From Phosphitispora fastidiosa (GTDB taxonomy: Bacteria > Bacillota > Thermincolia > Thermincolales > UBA2595), in contig NZ_JAHHUL010000018.1 of the NCBI RefSeq assembly GCF_019008365.1, forward strand, positions 1-64,000: a stretch of 64,000 bases of DNA, written 5' to 3'. Both the position numbers and the translations under genes were made by a program. Below the pieces are notes generated by a model. It made no database searches, was not told the DNA's origin, and saw only the letters and a program-made list of their open reading frames with translations. Within the stretch, counting starts at the first letter, position 1, and each line of letters begins with the position of its first letter. Positions 1 to 10,000 of this stretch are shown one piece after another.

Positions 1-209
1 TAAACTTACACAATATTCTTCTCCTGGTACATTCCTCACATGTTTTGGTTCTCTGATGGATATTGATAAACTTACACATATAATATATCATATCCATTTA
101 TTGTTGTGTTTTGGTTCTCTGATGGATATTGATAAACTTACACTTTGCCCTAGAGATTATGGCCTAACTGCAAGTTTTGGTTCTCTGATGGATATTGATA
201 AACTTACAC
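1..209. CRISPR. CRISPR array, end of array (3 full repeats plus 1 partial)
   Basis: Three identical 36-nt repeats lie at 42-77, 108-143 and 174-209. Each starts GTTTTGGTTCTCTGATGG and ends ATAAACTTACAC. The last 11 nt of another repeat lie at 1-11. The three spacers (12-41, 78-107, 144-173) are all exactly 30 nt and unrelated to one another. A 36/30 geometry and a GTTTT start are usual for type II arrays, and the repeat resembles the Streptococcus thermophilus CRISPR1 type II-A repeat from memory; the type call is inference. If that orientation holds, the leader lies left of the window and 209 is the leader-distal end. No cas gene is present in the window. Confidence 0.93.
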
Positions 210-245
210 GATAAAGAGTTCGGTATTCCCGGGGAGTGTTTTAGC

Positions 246-277
246 TAAAAACAACAAAAAGCGCCCAATTGGATGCT
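246..277 (-). terminator. Rho-independent terminator of the RiPP operon
   Basis: Read on the minus strand, AGCATCC and GGGCGCT (260-277) form a short stem with an AATT loop and one mismatch. It is followed by a T-rich run (TTTTTGTTGTTTTT). It lies about 60 nt past the stop of the radical SAM gene that ends at 338. Confidence 0.6.
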
Positions 278-337
278 TTTGGCTGTTGCGGTTATATCTG
301 TAGTCATCTCTCCTGCCACATGAACCTTACCTTTAAT

Positions 338-1615
338 TCATCTCGCGCTTTCCCCAGAGTGTGCCGCCACATTATTCCCACAAATCATTGTCTTATCCTG
401 ATACTGTGCAAACACTGTTTCACACCTGTGGCAGGCAAAGCGAAACTCGCACCTGAAACAGGGCTCCAATTCCCGGTCATTCTGCCAGTATGGCTGAATT
501 TTTTTCTCTGCAAATATTTCCTGTACCGTGGTATCCCGGACATGACCCAGTTCATGTTCCGACAGTGCCGGACAGGGATAATACTTGCCATCCCAGTTTA
601 GGGCCAGCTTGCTGTGCCGGCAGGTATGGTTTTTTTGTTTGGCAATATACCTTTGTATGTCTGGTGGGATTAGATAATTTTCGCCATAAATGAAATCCTT
701 AACCGGTGGTGAACTTTTAATAAGTCTGTCACTGTAAACTGACCCAGCGCCGAGTTGATTCAGGTTGCTGAGTATTTCATAGGGGGCAGGGTCTTCCCCG
801 GTAAACAGGTAAACCAGTTTGAAGGGATAATTGTTTTCCTTCAGGAGAGAAATATTTTGCAGCAGTTGTGCCCAACTGCCTTTTTTGCCGCTGATCCGGT
901 CATGAACCGCTTCCTGGTCAGAGAAAACCTGGAAGACAGGAGTGGTTTTTGTTTTTATCAGCCATTTGGTAAATTCCTTTGCCAACGGGATGCCGGTGAT
1001 GAGATCAAACATGGAATAGTTCAGCTTTTGAGCAGCAAGTATCGATTCCTGAAGCAATTCCTCTGTAAGATGAGGGTCACCGGCATGGAAGACCACGGAA
1101 TGGCAGCCTAACAGAGCTGTTTCTTCCAGGGCCTTTTTAATGTAGGGGAGCGGTAGTGCCTGTTCCCGACCGGTCAATTCCCGGTGGCATCCCAGACAGG
1201 GCTGCAGCCGGGGAGTCAATTGGCCGGGCACGCAAAAGCTGCAGTTCTGGCTGCATTGTCCCGTCAGTGTAATATGCAGGATATCGATTCTTGGCGCCGG
1301 GCGAAAAAAAGTAATATCCTCAACGGGATTATAGGGCCGGATTTTTTCCACAAAACAGGGCCGGTCCAGAAAACAGCCTGCCCCCAGTTTATTTAAGGTA
1401 TCAAAAAAACTTTTCGTTTCCACTAAGGAAAGTCCTGTACGGTCTGCGGCCTCCTCCAGTGAACAGTTTTGTTCCGTATCTGCAAGTATCTGGCTGCACA
1501 CAGTATCAAGGGCAAACACCTTTTGCTGCAGAAGCAAATATAAGGCGCCACCCACGGATCCCGGGACATAAATTGCCTCAGGAAACAGGCGGAAGTATCT
1601 TTTTGTGTTGGTCAA
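338..1615 (-). CDS. Radical SAM/SPASM protein of a cysteine-rich RiPP cluster
   Basis: A 425-residue protein. After an N-terminal region of about 110 residues that resembles a RiPP-recognition (PqqD-like) segment, it has a radical SAM cluster motif CSQNCSFC (CxxxCxxC) near residue 120. The C-terminal third is cysteine-rich (CRHSKLALNWDGKYYPC, then CFRCEFRFACHRC), as in SPASM domains that bind auxiliary [4Fe-4S] clusters. Members of this family make thioether or other radical-derived crosslinks in peptides. It lies 24 nt downstream of a second radical SAM gene and of a CxxxC-repeat precursor, so it is probably the second maturase or an accessory enzyme. The exact crosslink cannot be read from sequence. 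Confidence 0.85.
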   Translation of the reverse strand: MTNTKRYFRLFPEAIYVPGSVGGALYLLLQQKVFALDTVCSQILADTEQNCSLEEAADRTGLSLVETKSFFDTLNKLGAGCFLDRPCFVEKIRPYNPVEDITFFRPAPRIDILHITLTGQCSQNCSFCVPGQLTPRLQPCLGCHRELTGREQALPLPYIKKALEETALLGCHSVVFHAGDPHLTEELLQESILAAQKLNYSMFDLITGIPLAKEFTKWLIKTKTTPVFQVFSDQEAVHDRISGKKGSWAQLLQNISLLKENNYPFKLVYLFTGEDPAPYEILSNLNQLGAGSVYSDRLIKSSPPVKDFIYGENYLIPPDIQRYIAKQKNHTCRHSKLALNWDGKYYPCPALSEHELGHVRDTTVQEIFAEKKIQPYWQNDRELEPCFRCEFRFACHRCETVFAQYQDKTMICGNNVAAHSGESAR

Positions 1616-1639
1616 AGTAATACCCTCCCACAGGATGTA

Positions 1640-3145
1640 TCAAAAATTAAGGGATAACATTTGGCTGTATCGCCGCTGGTATATTTTCATTACTTCTTCA
1701 TAGTACTCAGGGGCTTTTTCCAGGAGACTGTAAATCTCCGTCAATATTTCCCGGGTCCATTGGACCTGGTTTTCACAAAAGGAGGGGGTAGGTTTACGGA
1801 AGTCTTTTCCAGACCAGAAGTGTGAGAAACAGGTTCTGCATAGCTGCATAATCTGGCATCCACGGCACTGGGCGGCAATCTCCCGATTATACATATGAAC
1901 CAAGTCGGCAATAACTTCAAAGTTAAGTCCGGTTTCCACTGTGCCGATATTGGCCAGGCCGGGTACCCTTTCACAGGGCTGCAGCCTTCCGTCCGGGAGG
2001 ACACAAATTTTTTCTCCGGGCAGGCAGGTTCCGGTCGCCGGGACTTCAGGCCTGCCGGGCAGACCTAAGATTTTTCGCATTAAATGTAACCGGTATGGTG
2101 ACAGAATGAAGAAATTTATCAGGGGGTCATTATCGTTTTCTCTTAAAGGGTCAGTTAGCTTTTCCCTGATGGCGGCCACACTTTCAAAAAAACCGAGTCT
2201 TTCCTGTTGGGAAAACTGTTTATAATAGTCGGTGAAATGTGACCCGACAGGATTAAACATAAACAAAGACCTTTTGAACTCCTGATGAGTTTTGAAAAAC
2301 TGCCACAGCTCACCAATATCGCTGCGCCAGTCATAGGTTACCAGGAAACCCAGGAGGGGATAGTCAGGGTGCCTCTTCCAAAAACGCTGAATATTGCCAT
2401 ATACCTCGGAGAAACTTCCCCTGCCTCCAGGTGTGATACGATTGCGGTCATGCTGCTGCCCGGGACCGTCGAGGCTTACCCAGACGGCAAATTTATTGGC
2501 TGCCAGGAAATCTGAGACATGGTCATCCAATAAAAGGCCATTAGTGCTGATGGTGTACAGAACGTTGGCCACTTTTTTCCCCCGGACATATTTGACTACC
2601 TCTTCTATCAGGGGGAAGCGCAGCAGTGGTTCCCCGCCGTAAAAGGTTATGACTCCGGTTCTGCAGGGATCGGCAAGGCGAATCCGGGCCAGGTTTTCCA
2701 GGTAATAATCAACTGCCGTTTTGGCAACCTCCAGTGACATGGCCTCAGAAGGCAGTGTTTCCGAATAGGGGTAAATTGTTGAATTAATACAGTAGCGGCA
2801 CTGCAGGTTACAGCTTCCGGTAACCGTCAATATCAGCTGGCGAAATCCATTCTGAGCCGTGGTCTGGGCCAAAATAACCGGATCGGGTTTAGCGGGTATC
2901 TGGGGAAAAGAGTCCGGAGCCCAAAAGGCTCCGTATATATGGTGCCGCTCCTGAATAAAACGTTCCCAATACCCCAATGATTCAGGTGGCGTTTTTTCTA
3001 GACGCTCCAGGTTGTCGGCATCCATGTTTAGAAGGGTATTTTTCAGGTCGCCGGGGCAGGGAAAAACCATCCCCGAACAGTCATCATAGTAGTAATCCAT
3101 ACCACTTAAACTTTTAAAATGAAGTCCCCGAAGTGTTTCTTTCAA
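1640..3145 (-). CDS. Radical SAM/SPASM peptide maturase (CcpM-like)
   Basis: A 501-residue protein with the radical SAM motif CNLQCRYC near residue 112, a glycine-rich TFYGGEP SAM-binding segment, and a C-terminal SPASM region (CLPGEKICVLPDGRLQPCERV, CRGCQIMQLCRTC). The layout fits the maturases of clostridial Cys-rich peptides (CLI_3235/CcpM class), which modify precursors like the one encoded 54 nt upstream. It is the likely primary maturase that installs sulfur-to-carbon thioethers. It appears to be transcribed with the precursor and the second SPASM protein. The family assignment is from motif and neighbourhood recognition, not a profile search. Confidence 0.85.
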   Translation of the reverse strand: MKETLRGLHFKSLSGMDYYYDDCSGMVFPCPGDLKNTLLNMDADNLERLEKTPPESLGYWERFIQERHHIYGAFWAPDSFPQIPAKPDPVILAQTTAQNGFRQLILTVTGSCNLQCRYCINSTIYPYSETLPSEAMSLEVAKTAVDYYLENLARIRLADPCRTGVITFYGGEPLLRFPLIEEVVKYVRGKKVANVLYTISTNGLLLDDHVSDFLAANKFAVWVSLDGPGQQHDRNRITPGGRGSFSEVYGNIQRFWKRHPDYPLLGFLVTYDWRSDIGELWQFFKTHQEFKRSLFMFNPVGSHFTDYYKQFSQQERLGFFESVAAIREKLTDPLRENDNDPLINFFILSPYRLHLMRKILGLPGRPEVPATGTCLPGEKICVLPDGRLQPCERVPGLANIGTVETGLNFEVIADLVHMYNREIAAQCRGCQIMQLCRTCFSHFWSGKDFRKPTPSFCENQVQWTREILTEIYSLLEKAPEYYEEVMKIYQRRYSQMLSLNF

Positions 3146-3199
3146 ATGGCATCTTCCTTTGACTCTTATATTTAGGGCTAATTTAGCTGTGTTTTAATT

Positions 3200-3490
3200 T
3201 TAATAGCCTTCCGCGATCCCGGTTGCGACTCCTCCTGAAGCGCCTCCGGCGCCCCCGGCAGCATATACGTCACCTACCGGAACAGGTCCATCCATGGCAC
3301 ACCCGCCGACACATCCACCCCCACAGCCGGCGCTGCACCCTCCGCCGCAAACAGCTCCACATACCCAGCTTTTTGTAATATCACCACCGATTTCTTTTAG
3401 GCCTTCAACATATGCTGTGGCAATCTTGCCGGCAAGTTTTTTCACTTCTTCCATTTGTCTGACATCAGGCTGATCCATAAATAAATTCAC
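3200..3490 (-). CDS. Six-cysteine CxxxC RiPP precursor peptide
   Basis: A 96-residue peptide. Residues 1 to about 42 form a charged leader. The core then has six cysteines spaced exactly four apart (VCGAVCGGGCSAGCGGGCVGGC is the pattern, C-x3-C five times over), followed by a Gly/Ala/Val-rich tail ending in GIAEGY. Regular C-x3 spacing is typical of ranthipeptide/sactipeptide substrates of SPASM enzymes. The start has a good ribosome site (GAGGTG). The two maturases follow directly on the same strand. The mature product, cleavage site and activity are unknown, and no dedicated peptidase or ABC transporter is adjacent. Confidence 0.85.
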   Translation of the reverse strand: MNLFMDQPDVRQMEEVKKLAGKIATAYVEGLKEIGGDITKSWVCGAVCGGGCSAGCGGGCVGGCAMDGPVPVGDVYAAGGAGGASGGVATGIAEGY

Positions 3491-3644
3491 CTCTTTTCGA
3501 TTAACGATTAAGCTCCCTAAGCTTCGGGGACCATAAAACGGGTTTAACCGCCTGCAGCAAGAAGTCTCCCGCCGCTAAGCTACCTTGCTCACGCTAGTGA
3601 GAGCGTAGGCGGGAGATGAATTGCCGCCATTCTTTTCCGTGATA

Positions 3645-3821
3645 ACCATTGATAAAAGTAAAAGTGCATCATCACGCCTGATAAAAAAAGAATACCGGCA
3701 AATACGTAGCTGCCTCTGGGAAGAATACTTTTGGTCAAGAAGTTTTTGCATACTTACAACTGGTGGTGCACCGCTTGAGGTGATAAAAAGATATATTGAA
3801 AGCCAGGGGGAGAAGCTGTGA
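3645..3821 (+). pseudogene. tnpA (IS200/IS605 Y1 transposase) C-terminal fragment
   Basis: The frame encodes the C-terminal part of a Y1 HUH transposase (YRQIRSCLWEEYFWSRSF, then GGAPLEVIKRYIESQ). The N-terminal half with the HUH motif is missing. Its stop overlaps the tnpB GTG start (GTGA), the usual IS605 arrangement. Confidence 0.7.
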
Positions 3822-4716
3822 ATAAAGCATATAAATACCGCCTTTATCCGAACAAAGAGCAAGCCATTCTCATAAATAAAACCTTTGGCTGTGTTCGGTT
3901 TGTATACAATCGAATGCATGCTGACAGAAAGGCAATTTATGAGAAGTATAAACTCTTGCCAATGCTCAACTAAATCTCAATAGGGCTTATAATAACTTTT
4001 TCAGAGACAAGTCGGTAGGCTTTCCAAAATTCAAAAGTAAGCATCATGATAAAGAATCCTACACAACCAATAACCAAAAAGGAACCATAAGGTTTATTGA
4101 CAGTAAAGCCATTCGATTACCCAAATTAAAAGATGTGCGCATTAATATGCATAGGCCATTACCACAAAACGTCATAATCAAATCAGCAACCATCAGTCAA
4201 ACACCAACAGGGAAATATTACATAGCTATTGTGGTTCAATATGAAGTTCAAATAAAGCCAATAACACCCACGGTAGAAACCACAATCGGACTTGACTATT
4301 CTTCCAAAGCACTATTTGTTGATAGTAAGACAAACAGTCCGGACTATCCGAAATATTACCGCCAGGCAGAAGCCAGGCTAAACGCCGTAAAGTTGCCAAA
4401 CTTCATGAGAAGGTTGCCAATCAGCGGAAGGATTTTTTGCATCAACTGTCCAGGCAGATAGCCAATGATAATGGTTTTGGGATGCTAAAAACCTTTTTGG
4501 CATACAAACTAGCGGAACAAGGTAAACAGCTTGTCATTATCGATAAAATGGTATCCATCTAGCAAACTCTGTCATATATGCAAGCATGAAAATAAAGAAC
4601 TGACCTTGGCAGACAGAAACTGGACCTGCCCCCACTGCGGAACAGAACTGGACAGGGATGTCAACGCTGCCATCAATATCAAAAATGAAGGCTGCCGGAT
4701 ACTTGGTATAGCCTGA
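3818..4716 (+). pseudogene. tnpB (IS200/IS605) with several frame breaks
   Basis: Pieces of a TnpB RNA-guided nuclease can be followed through three frames. The N-terminus (AYKYRLYPNKEQAILINKTF) runs to a stop at 3973. The middle (NLNRAYNNFFRDKSVGFPKF) runs in another frame to about 4460. The C-terminal zinc finger (CHICKHENKELTLADRNWTC, then CPHCGTELDRDVNAAINI) lies in 4531-4716. The sequence is well under the usual 370-400 codons, with internal deletions that remove most of the RuvC core. It is not expected to be functional. Confidence 0.8.
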
Positions 4717-4904
4717 CATAATCAAATAACCGTTGGGCGAACGGGGATAGCTTGGTAATTATACCAACGTGGGTTGGTACGTCCCAAGAAGCCCCTACCT
4801 CTAAGCGTTAGCGTAGGTAGTGGGAGTACGTCACTACCGTAATTATACACTGTCACAGACGGATTCTACAAGAAAAACACGAAAAATAGCAAACACGAAA
4901 ATTT

Positions 4905-5335
4905 AGCCCTGGCGGCGAGAATACTCCCACCTCTTTAGATGGTCAGATGAATCGCCGGTCTCTAAATATTTTCCGAACGCCAGTTCTCCTCAACTCCTGT
5001 TTGTGGTAAAATAAGGTTAAAACTCAACTAAGGAGGGGGTGTTCAGTATCATCAGAGCCTTAAAAACAAAGTTCCACACATCCAAAAAATACCTCGACTG
5101 TCTTTTTGCCTGCAATCGTGGATCAGTACAGGTTTGGAATGATTGCCTGCGCCTGGCTAAAGAGCACTTTCAAAAAACCGTATGCTATTTGGCATATAGT
5201 TGCCGGCTCTACCGGAATGATGTACTCACACCTGTCAGGTGAGGCGCCTTGAAACCGAGATGCCAATGAGACATGCATTCTGAGCTGGCCGGAAGCCCCC
5301 ACCCTCTACACAAAGTATAATGGAGGTTCACTTAG
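4905..5335 (+). mobile_element. Second IS605/IS1341-type remnant with short tnpB fragment
   Basis: The region has a left-end-like sequence (GGCGGCGAGAATACTCCCAC, 4911-4930), a GTG-started 67-codon TnpB N-terminus at 5039-5242 (FHTSKKYLDCLFACNRGS), then a right-end-like hairpin sequence (GAAGCCCCCACCCTCT, near 5292). Almost all of tnpB is deleted. It differs from the first element, so two separate insertions have decayed next to the RiPP cluster. Confidence 0.6.
5039..5242 (+). pseudogene. tnpB N-terminal fragment
   Basis: 67 codons with a strong ribosome site (AAGGAGGGG) and a sequence typical of TnpB N-termini (VWNDCLRLAKEHF). The frame ends at a TGA inside the right-end region. The catalytic domains are absent. 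Confidence 0.6.
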
Positions 5336-5426
5336 CTAAGATTATAGAATAGTTCATTGAGTTTATTTTCCGGAGCCAGGAAGTTGACGCTGCTCCGGGT
5401 GCATGGTATAGGGAAGGAGAAAAAAT

Positions 5427-6785
5427 GTGGATAAGTCCCGGAAATTGGGAGAAGAAAAGGTATCTAAGCTTTTAATGAAGTTTTCTATTCCGGCAGTCGT
5501 AGGAATGCTGGTAAATGCCGTTTATAATTTGGTTGACCGGATCTTTATCGGGAATGCGGTAGGTTCTCTGGGGATAGCCGGGACCACCATAGGTTTTCCT
5601 GTTATGATGGTAATTATGGCTTTCGGTATGCTGATTGGCATTGGAGCCACCTCTTTAATCTCAATCAGACTGGGTGAACAGAAAAAAGAAGAAGCAGAAC
5701 TGATAGCGGGAAATGCCATGGTTTTATTGATTGCCATTTCTGTATTGATTTCTACTGTGGGTCTGCTGTTTATCACACCCATTTTAACTGCTTTTGGCGC
5801 CAGTAAGGCAGTGCTGCCTTATGCCAGGGATTACATGGGTATTATTTTATGGGGCACAGTGTTTCAATCGATTGGTTTTGGGATGAACAACTTTATTCGT
5901 GCTGAAGGGAATCCCAGGACGGCTATGTTTACTATGCTGCTGGGAGCGATACTAAATACTGTTCTGGACCCTATCTTCTTATTTGTGTTCAAATGGGGGA
6001 TGAGCGGGGCGGCATATGCCACCATTTTGTCCCAGGCAGTGTCTGCGGCATGGGTGCTCTATTATTATACAGGCGGCGGAAGCCAGTTGAAACTAAGGTT
6101 AAAAAATCTAAAACTGCAGATGCAAACAGTAGGGCAAATTATGGCCCTTGGGGCACCGCCCTTTGCCATGCAGATTGCCGCCGGGGTTTTGGGGGTTATT
6201 ATGAACAGAAGTTTATTCACTTATGGCGGGGACCTTGCTGTATCAGCCATGGGAGTTGTTATGAGTGTCATGATGGTGCTTATGATGCCTGTTATTGGCA
6301 TCAGCCAGGGGGTTCAGCCGATAATTGGCTATAACTATGGCGCTCAAAAGTTTGATCGGGTCAAAGATGCTTTGAAGCAGGGGATAATGGCAGCCACCAT
6401 AATTGTTTGTATCGGTTTTCTGATAACCATGCTGATACCGGAACAGCTTGTAGCTATGTTCAACCGTCAGGACCGGGAGCTTATCAAGTTTGGCGCACAT
6501 GCTTTGCGGGTGTTTTTTATTTTTCTTCCTATTATCGGGTTTCAGATTATTTCGGCCAACTATTTTCAGGCAGTGGGCAAACCAAAACACGCTGCTTTTT
6601 TAAGTCTCTCCAGGCAGGTGCTGGTACTCATTCCGGCCCTGCTGATCCTGCCAAGGTTTTTTGGCTTAGACGGGGTACTCATGGCCGGACCGCTGGCGGA
6701 TTTAGCTTCATCAATTATAACCGGAATCTGGTTATTTAGGGAGTTAAAACATCTGGATACCAGACATCAGGAGAGTGCTGCCTGA
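5427..6785 (+). CDS. MATE family efflux transporter
   Basis: A 452-residue, very hydrophobic protein with about twelve membrane segments and the two-fold MatE repeat, each half opening with the typical pattern (MLVNAVYNLVDRIFIGNAVG; MQIAAGVLGVIMNRSLFTYG). Family members export cationic drugs or metabolites in exchange for Na+ or H+. The GTG start at 5427 follows GGGAAGGAG; an overlapping ATG at 5425 is out of frame. It lies downstream of the IS remnants and on the opposite strand from the RiPP operon, so a role in RiPP export is possible but unsupported. The substrate is unknown. Confidence 0.88.
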   Translation: MDKSRKLGEEKVSKLLMKFSIPAVVGMLVNAVYNLVDRIFIGNAVGSLGIAGTTIGFPVMMVIMAFGMLIGIGATSLISIRLGEQKKEEAELIAGNAMVLLIAISVLISTVGLLFITPILTAFGASKAVLPYARDYMGIILWGTVFQSIGFGMNNFIRAEGNPRTAMFTMLLGAILNTVLDPIFLFVFKWGMSGAAYATILSQAVSAAWVLYYYTGGGSQLKLRLKNLKLQMQTVGQIMALGAPPFAMQIAAGVLGVIMNRSLFTYGGDLAVSAMGVVMSVMMVLMMPVIGISQGVQPIIGYNYGAQKFDRVKDALKQGIMAATIIVCIGFLITMLIPEQLVAMFNRQDRELIKFGAHALRVFFIFLPIIGFQIISANYFQAVGKPKHAAFLSLSRQVLVLIPALLILPRFFGLDGVLMAGPLADLASSIITGIWLFRELKHLDTRHQESAA

Positions 6786-6816
6786 AAAAATATTCAGCCG
6801 GAGTGATGAGATGAGG

Positions 6817-6854
6817 AGCTGTCCCATATATGGGGCGGCTTTATTTTTGTTTTG
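6817..6854 (+). terminator. Terminator after MATE gene
   Basis: AGCTGTCCC and GGGGCGGCT form a 9-bp stem with two G-T pairs and a loop of about 6 nt (6817-6840). A T-rich run (TTATTTTTGTTTT) follows. Confidence 0.7.
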
Positions 6855-7065
6855 AAAGATGCACACTGTTCCAGCGAGAAATTGTAGAGGCAATATTCAA
6901 AATATTTTTGCAAAAGTGGGACAAGATTTGCCTAACATGAAGGAAATTAGTACCATATGTAGAAATATTAATACTAGAATAATAAGTACGTAACCACATA
7001 GTAGGAATGATAATTATAGCACATTAATAATAAGAGGATACCTAAGCCTTGGGGGGATTCGCTTT

Positions 7066-10000
7066 ATGGCAACTTCTATATTGAGTAGAGGATTAAAAAA
7101 GGTAATTAAACAGAAAAAGGTCTTATTAGCAACCATGATCATTTTAATCGCCGCGGCTCTGGGAGCAATAATATGGAATATTCTCCCCGCTGAGGCGGTC
7201 AGGAAAACCGTCTGGCAGACCCCTGCCACTGCTGCTGTACATGCTGTTGCAGCTGCTGACATCGATGGTGATAATGTCAGCGAAGTGGTCTATGGCGGTC
7301 AGGACAGCAAACTATACGTCAGAAAATACATTCACGCCACCAGGCTGACAGAGCCTTACCAGACCTTTGGCATCACTGCCGGAATGTCACCTGAGATAAT
7401 CAAGCTGCGGGACCTTGACGGCGACGGTAAACAGGAAATTATAATCGCCGGCCCGGACAGCAATCGGGTTGAGGCATATACCTTTATTAACAATACGCTG
7501 GCACAGCTTTTCAGTGTTCCTGTCAGCGCCAATGTTCTGGACCTGGCGGTCGGACAGTTCACCGATGCCAATGGCAATACCGGTATTGATGTGGCTGCAG
7601 TGACATCGGCAAACAAAATGGAACTGGTGTACAATGATGCCGATACCTGGAAAACCGGCTTCACAGCAAATACTGCATACCAGGCCCGGCGGGTTGAATC
7701 CTTTGTCTATGACGGCGCCCAGGATGCGCTGGTGGTGACTACTGTTTATGGTGTGAGGACATTTCTCTTTGAGGGGGTGGATAATCCGCCCCCGGTCTGG
7801 GAAGTAAACGGTGTTGTTTTTGATGGGGCCACCTACAATGTATTTGCCCCACTGGCCGTTTCCGGTGACATTGTGGACAGCTCAAACAGCAACGGCACTG
7901 ATGGTATTCCGGAAATCGTTGTCGGCACTCAGGACCTGAAAGCGGGGAAAAGCGATATTATTGTAACCCTCAACGGCAGGACCGGGGCTGAGGTTTGGAC
8001 GAGCACCGGTGGCAAGACCCTGGGACGTATCAATGACATCAAGGTCCAGGCTGTGGGAGGGGCGGAGCCTGACAGGAGATATGTTACTGTTGGTACAGGT
8101 GCAGCCAGGGATGCCGGAGGAAATCCGGCTCACGGGCAGTATGTCCTGTTATTTGAAGTTGGCGGTTCGGGTCTGAATAACCCCAACTTTAAACGGGCTA
8201 CCGGGGACGACTGGCGGGGTTACATGGCCCCCGCCGGAGAGGTCCTGGCCGTTTACCTGGGCTACATCGACCATTCTTTGACCAACTCATCGGGAAATAC
8301 AAATATAATCGTGATAACCGGGGACAAGACCGATGGAACTCCGGAAAACAGGGTTGTTAAAATGTGGTATCTCGGCAGCACTAACAGCCTTAACTATGAT
8401 ACCTATAGTGACACAGATAACTATTATGATTTAAATACTAATGCCTCCTATACCTGGTCGCCCCGGAGTACCTATTTGATTGCCAGCGCTGCCGTCAATC
8501 CACAGGATAACTGGCGGGATGTGGTGTTTACCCGGCCCGGCACAGGCGGGGCTGAAGTAGTCAGTTTTGACGACAAAGCGCCGGTAATTTTGGCAGTCCC
8601 CAGTGTGTCGCCGAACCCGGTTGTTAACCCCTGGAACAACAATGTTACCATATCGGTATCTGCCAGCGAGGGATGTTATGTTAAAGCAGAAGTATTAAGG
8701 GGCAGTAATGGTTCCGTATTTGCTACAGTGGGACCCAGAGTAGCGGATTTTAATGGGACCGATGCCGCTGCCAGCCTCGTTTGGGACGGCACTGACGGGG
8801 CAGGTAACAGGTATACGGAGACAATATATAAAATCAAGGTCTGGGTATATGATAATGAAACCCAATTTGACGGCAACAGCGAACTGACTCTGCCCTGGCA
8901 GTCGGAAGCAAGGTCATATAACACTTATCCCGGTACATATAGCTATTACACTGTAAGCTATGACTCTACCAGTCCGGAACTGACTTTGGGATTATATAAG
9001 GATATTAACCGGACCATTCCGCTCAGCGTTTACAATGGCAAGCCCATCACACGGTCAGGCTCTCCGGTATATCTTAAAATAACCGGTTCAGAAGCTCTGC
9101 TGCCAGATTCGGTGTTCTATAGTGTTTATGATGTGCATCCCCAGGCCGTGGCGAGTCCTTCGACAACTGACAATGTTAATTTTAAGGGGATCTGGAACCT
9201 TGACCTGCCCGCTGAGGACGGGACTGCCGTCATCCAGGCTGAAGGAAGAGACCCCGGGGGGAACACCGGGACGGTAACCCGGGAGGTTATTGTTGATAAT
9301 ACTGCGACTCAGCCGGCAGTAACCGCAACTGACAATTTAAACGGGAAGATAACCCTCAACATTTCAGGTATTGACCCGGACCACAGATATGTCAGGATAT
9401 ACCGCAGTACTGTAAGCGGGTTCACTCCCAATGAATACTGCCTCCTGGCAAGCTTCACCGGTTTTACGGCAAATTCCTTTACAGATAAAAACGTTCAGCC
9501 TAATCAGAATTATTATTACCGTGTCCAGCAGGTGGACTATATTGAAAACACCGCTGTTTCTGATGAGGTTTCCGGCAAGTCCCTGCCAGGACTGACTTTT
9601 AATGTGGATTATTATACGGATGCCGGTTTGACGCAGCTGCTGCCCAAAAACCCGGACGGCCGGTATGTAACAAATCTGAGATCACCTATTTACATTAAGT
9701 TTACCGCCGGCAATCCCCTGGTGGCTGCGCCTGCTTATGTAATTGATGCGCCCGGAAGCACAGCTAATGATATCACTGAACCGGTAACAGCCGCCTGGGT
9801 TAGCGGTCAGGTTTATCAGGGGACTTGGGGGGTTACTGTGCCGGGCAATGACGGATCGGCAAGTGTAAAGGTAACGGCTGCAGATATCTTCGGGCAGTCG
9901 TTGAGCGATAATGTGCCTGCAGCCGGCGGTACAGTGGTTGTGGACACAACTGCCCGGACGCCGCATCTCTGGGCTGAACCGGGCCCGTCCAGCGTAAATT

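Larger units (their letters stand above)
3566..4840 (+). mobile_element. Decayed IS200/IS605-type element
   Basis: The element begins with a GC-rich hairpin (CTCCCGCC pairing with GGCGGGAG, 3568-3620) and ends with another (CCTACC/GGTAGT region, about 4788-4825), as in subterminal hairpins of IS200/IS605 ends. Between them lie a tnpA C-terminal fragment and a frameshifted tnpB. It sits directly upstream of the RiPP precursor. The transposase is not intact, so the copy is probably immobile. Confidence 0.75.

Noticed and set aside
5427-6785. The MATE gene as the exporter of the RiPP
   Set aside because: It is on the opposite strand, separated by two IS remnants, and no family evidence links it to peptide export.
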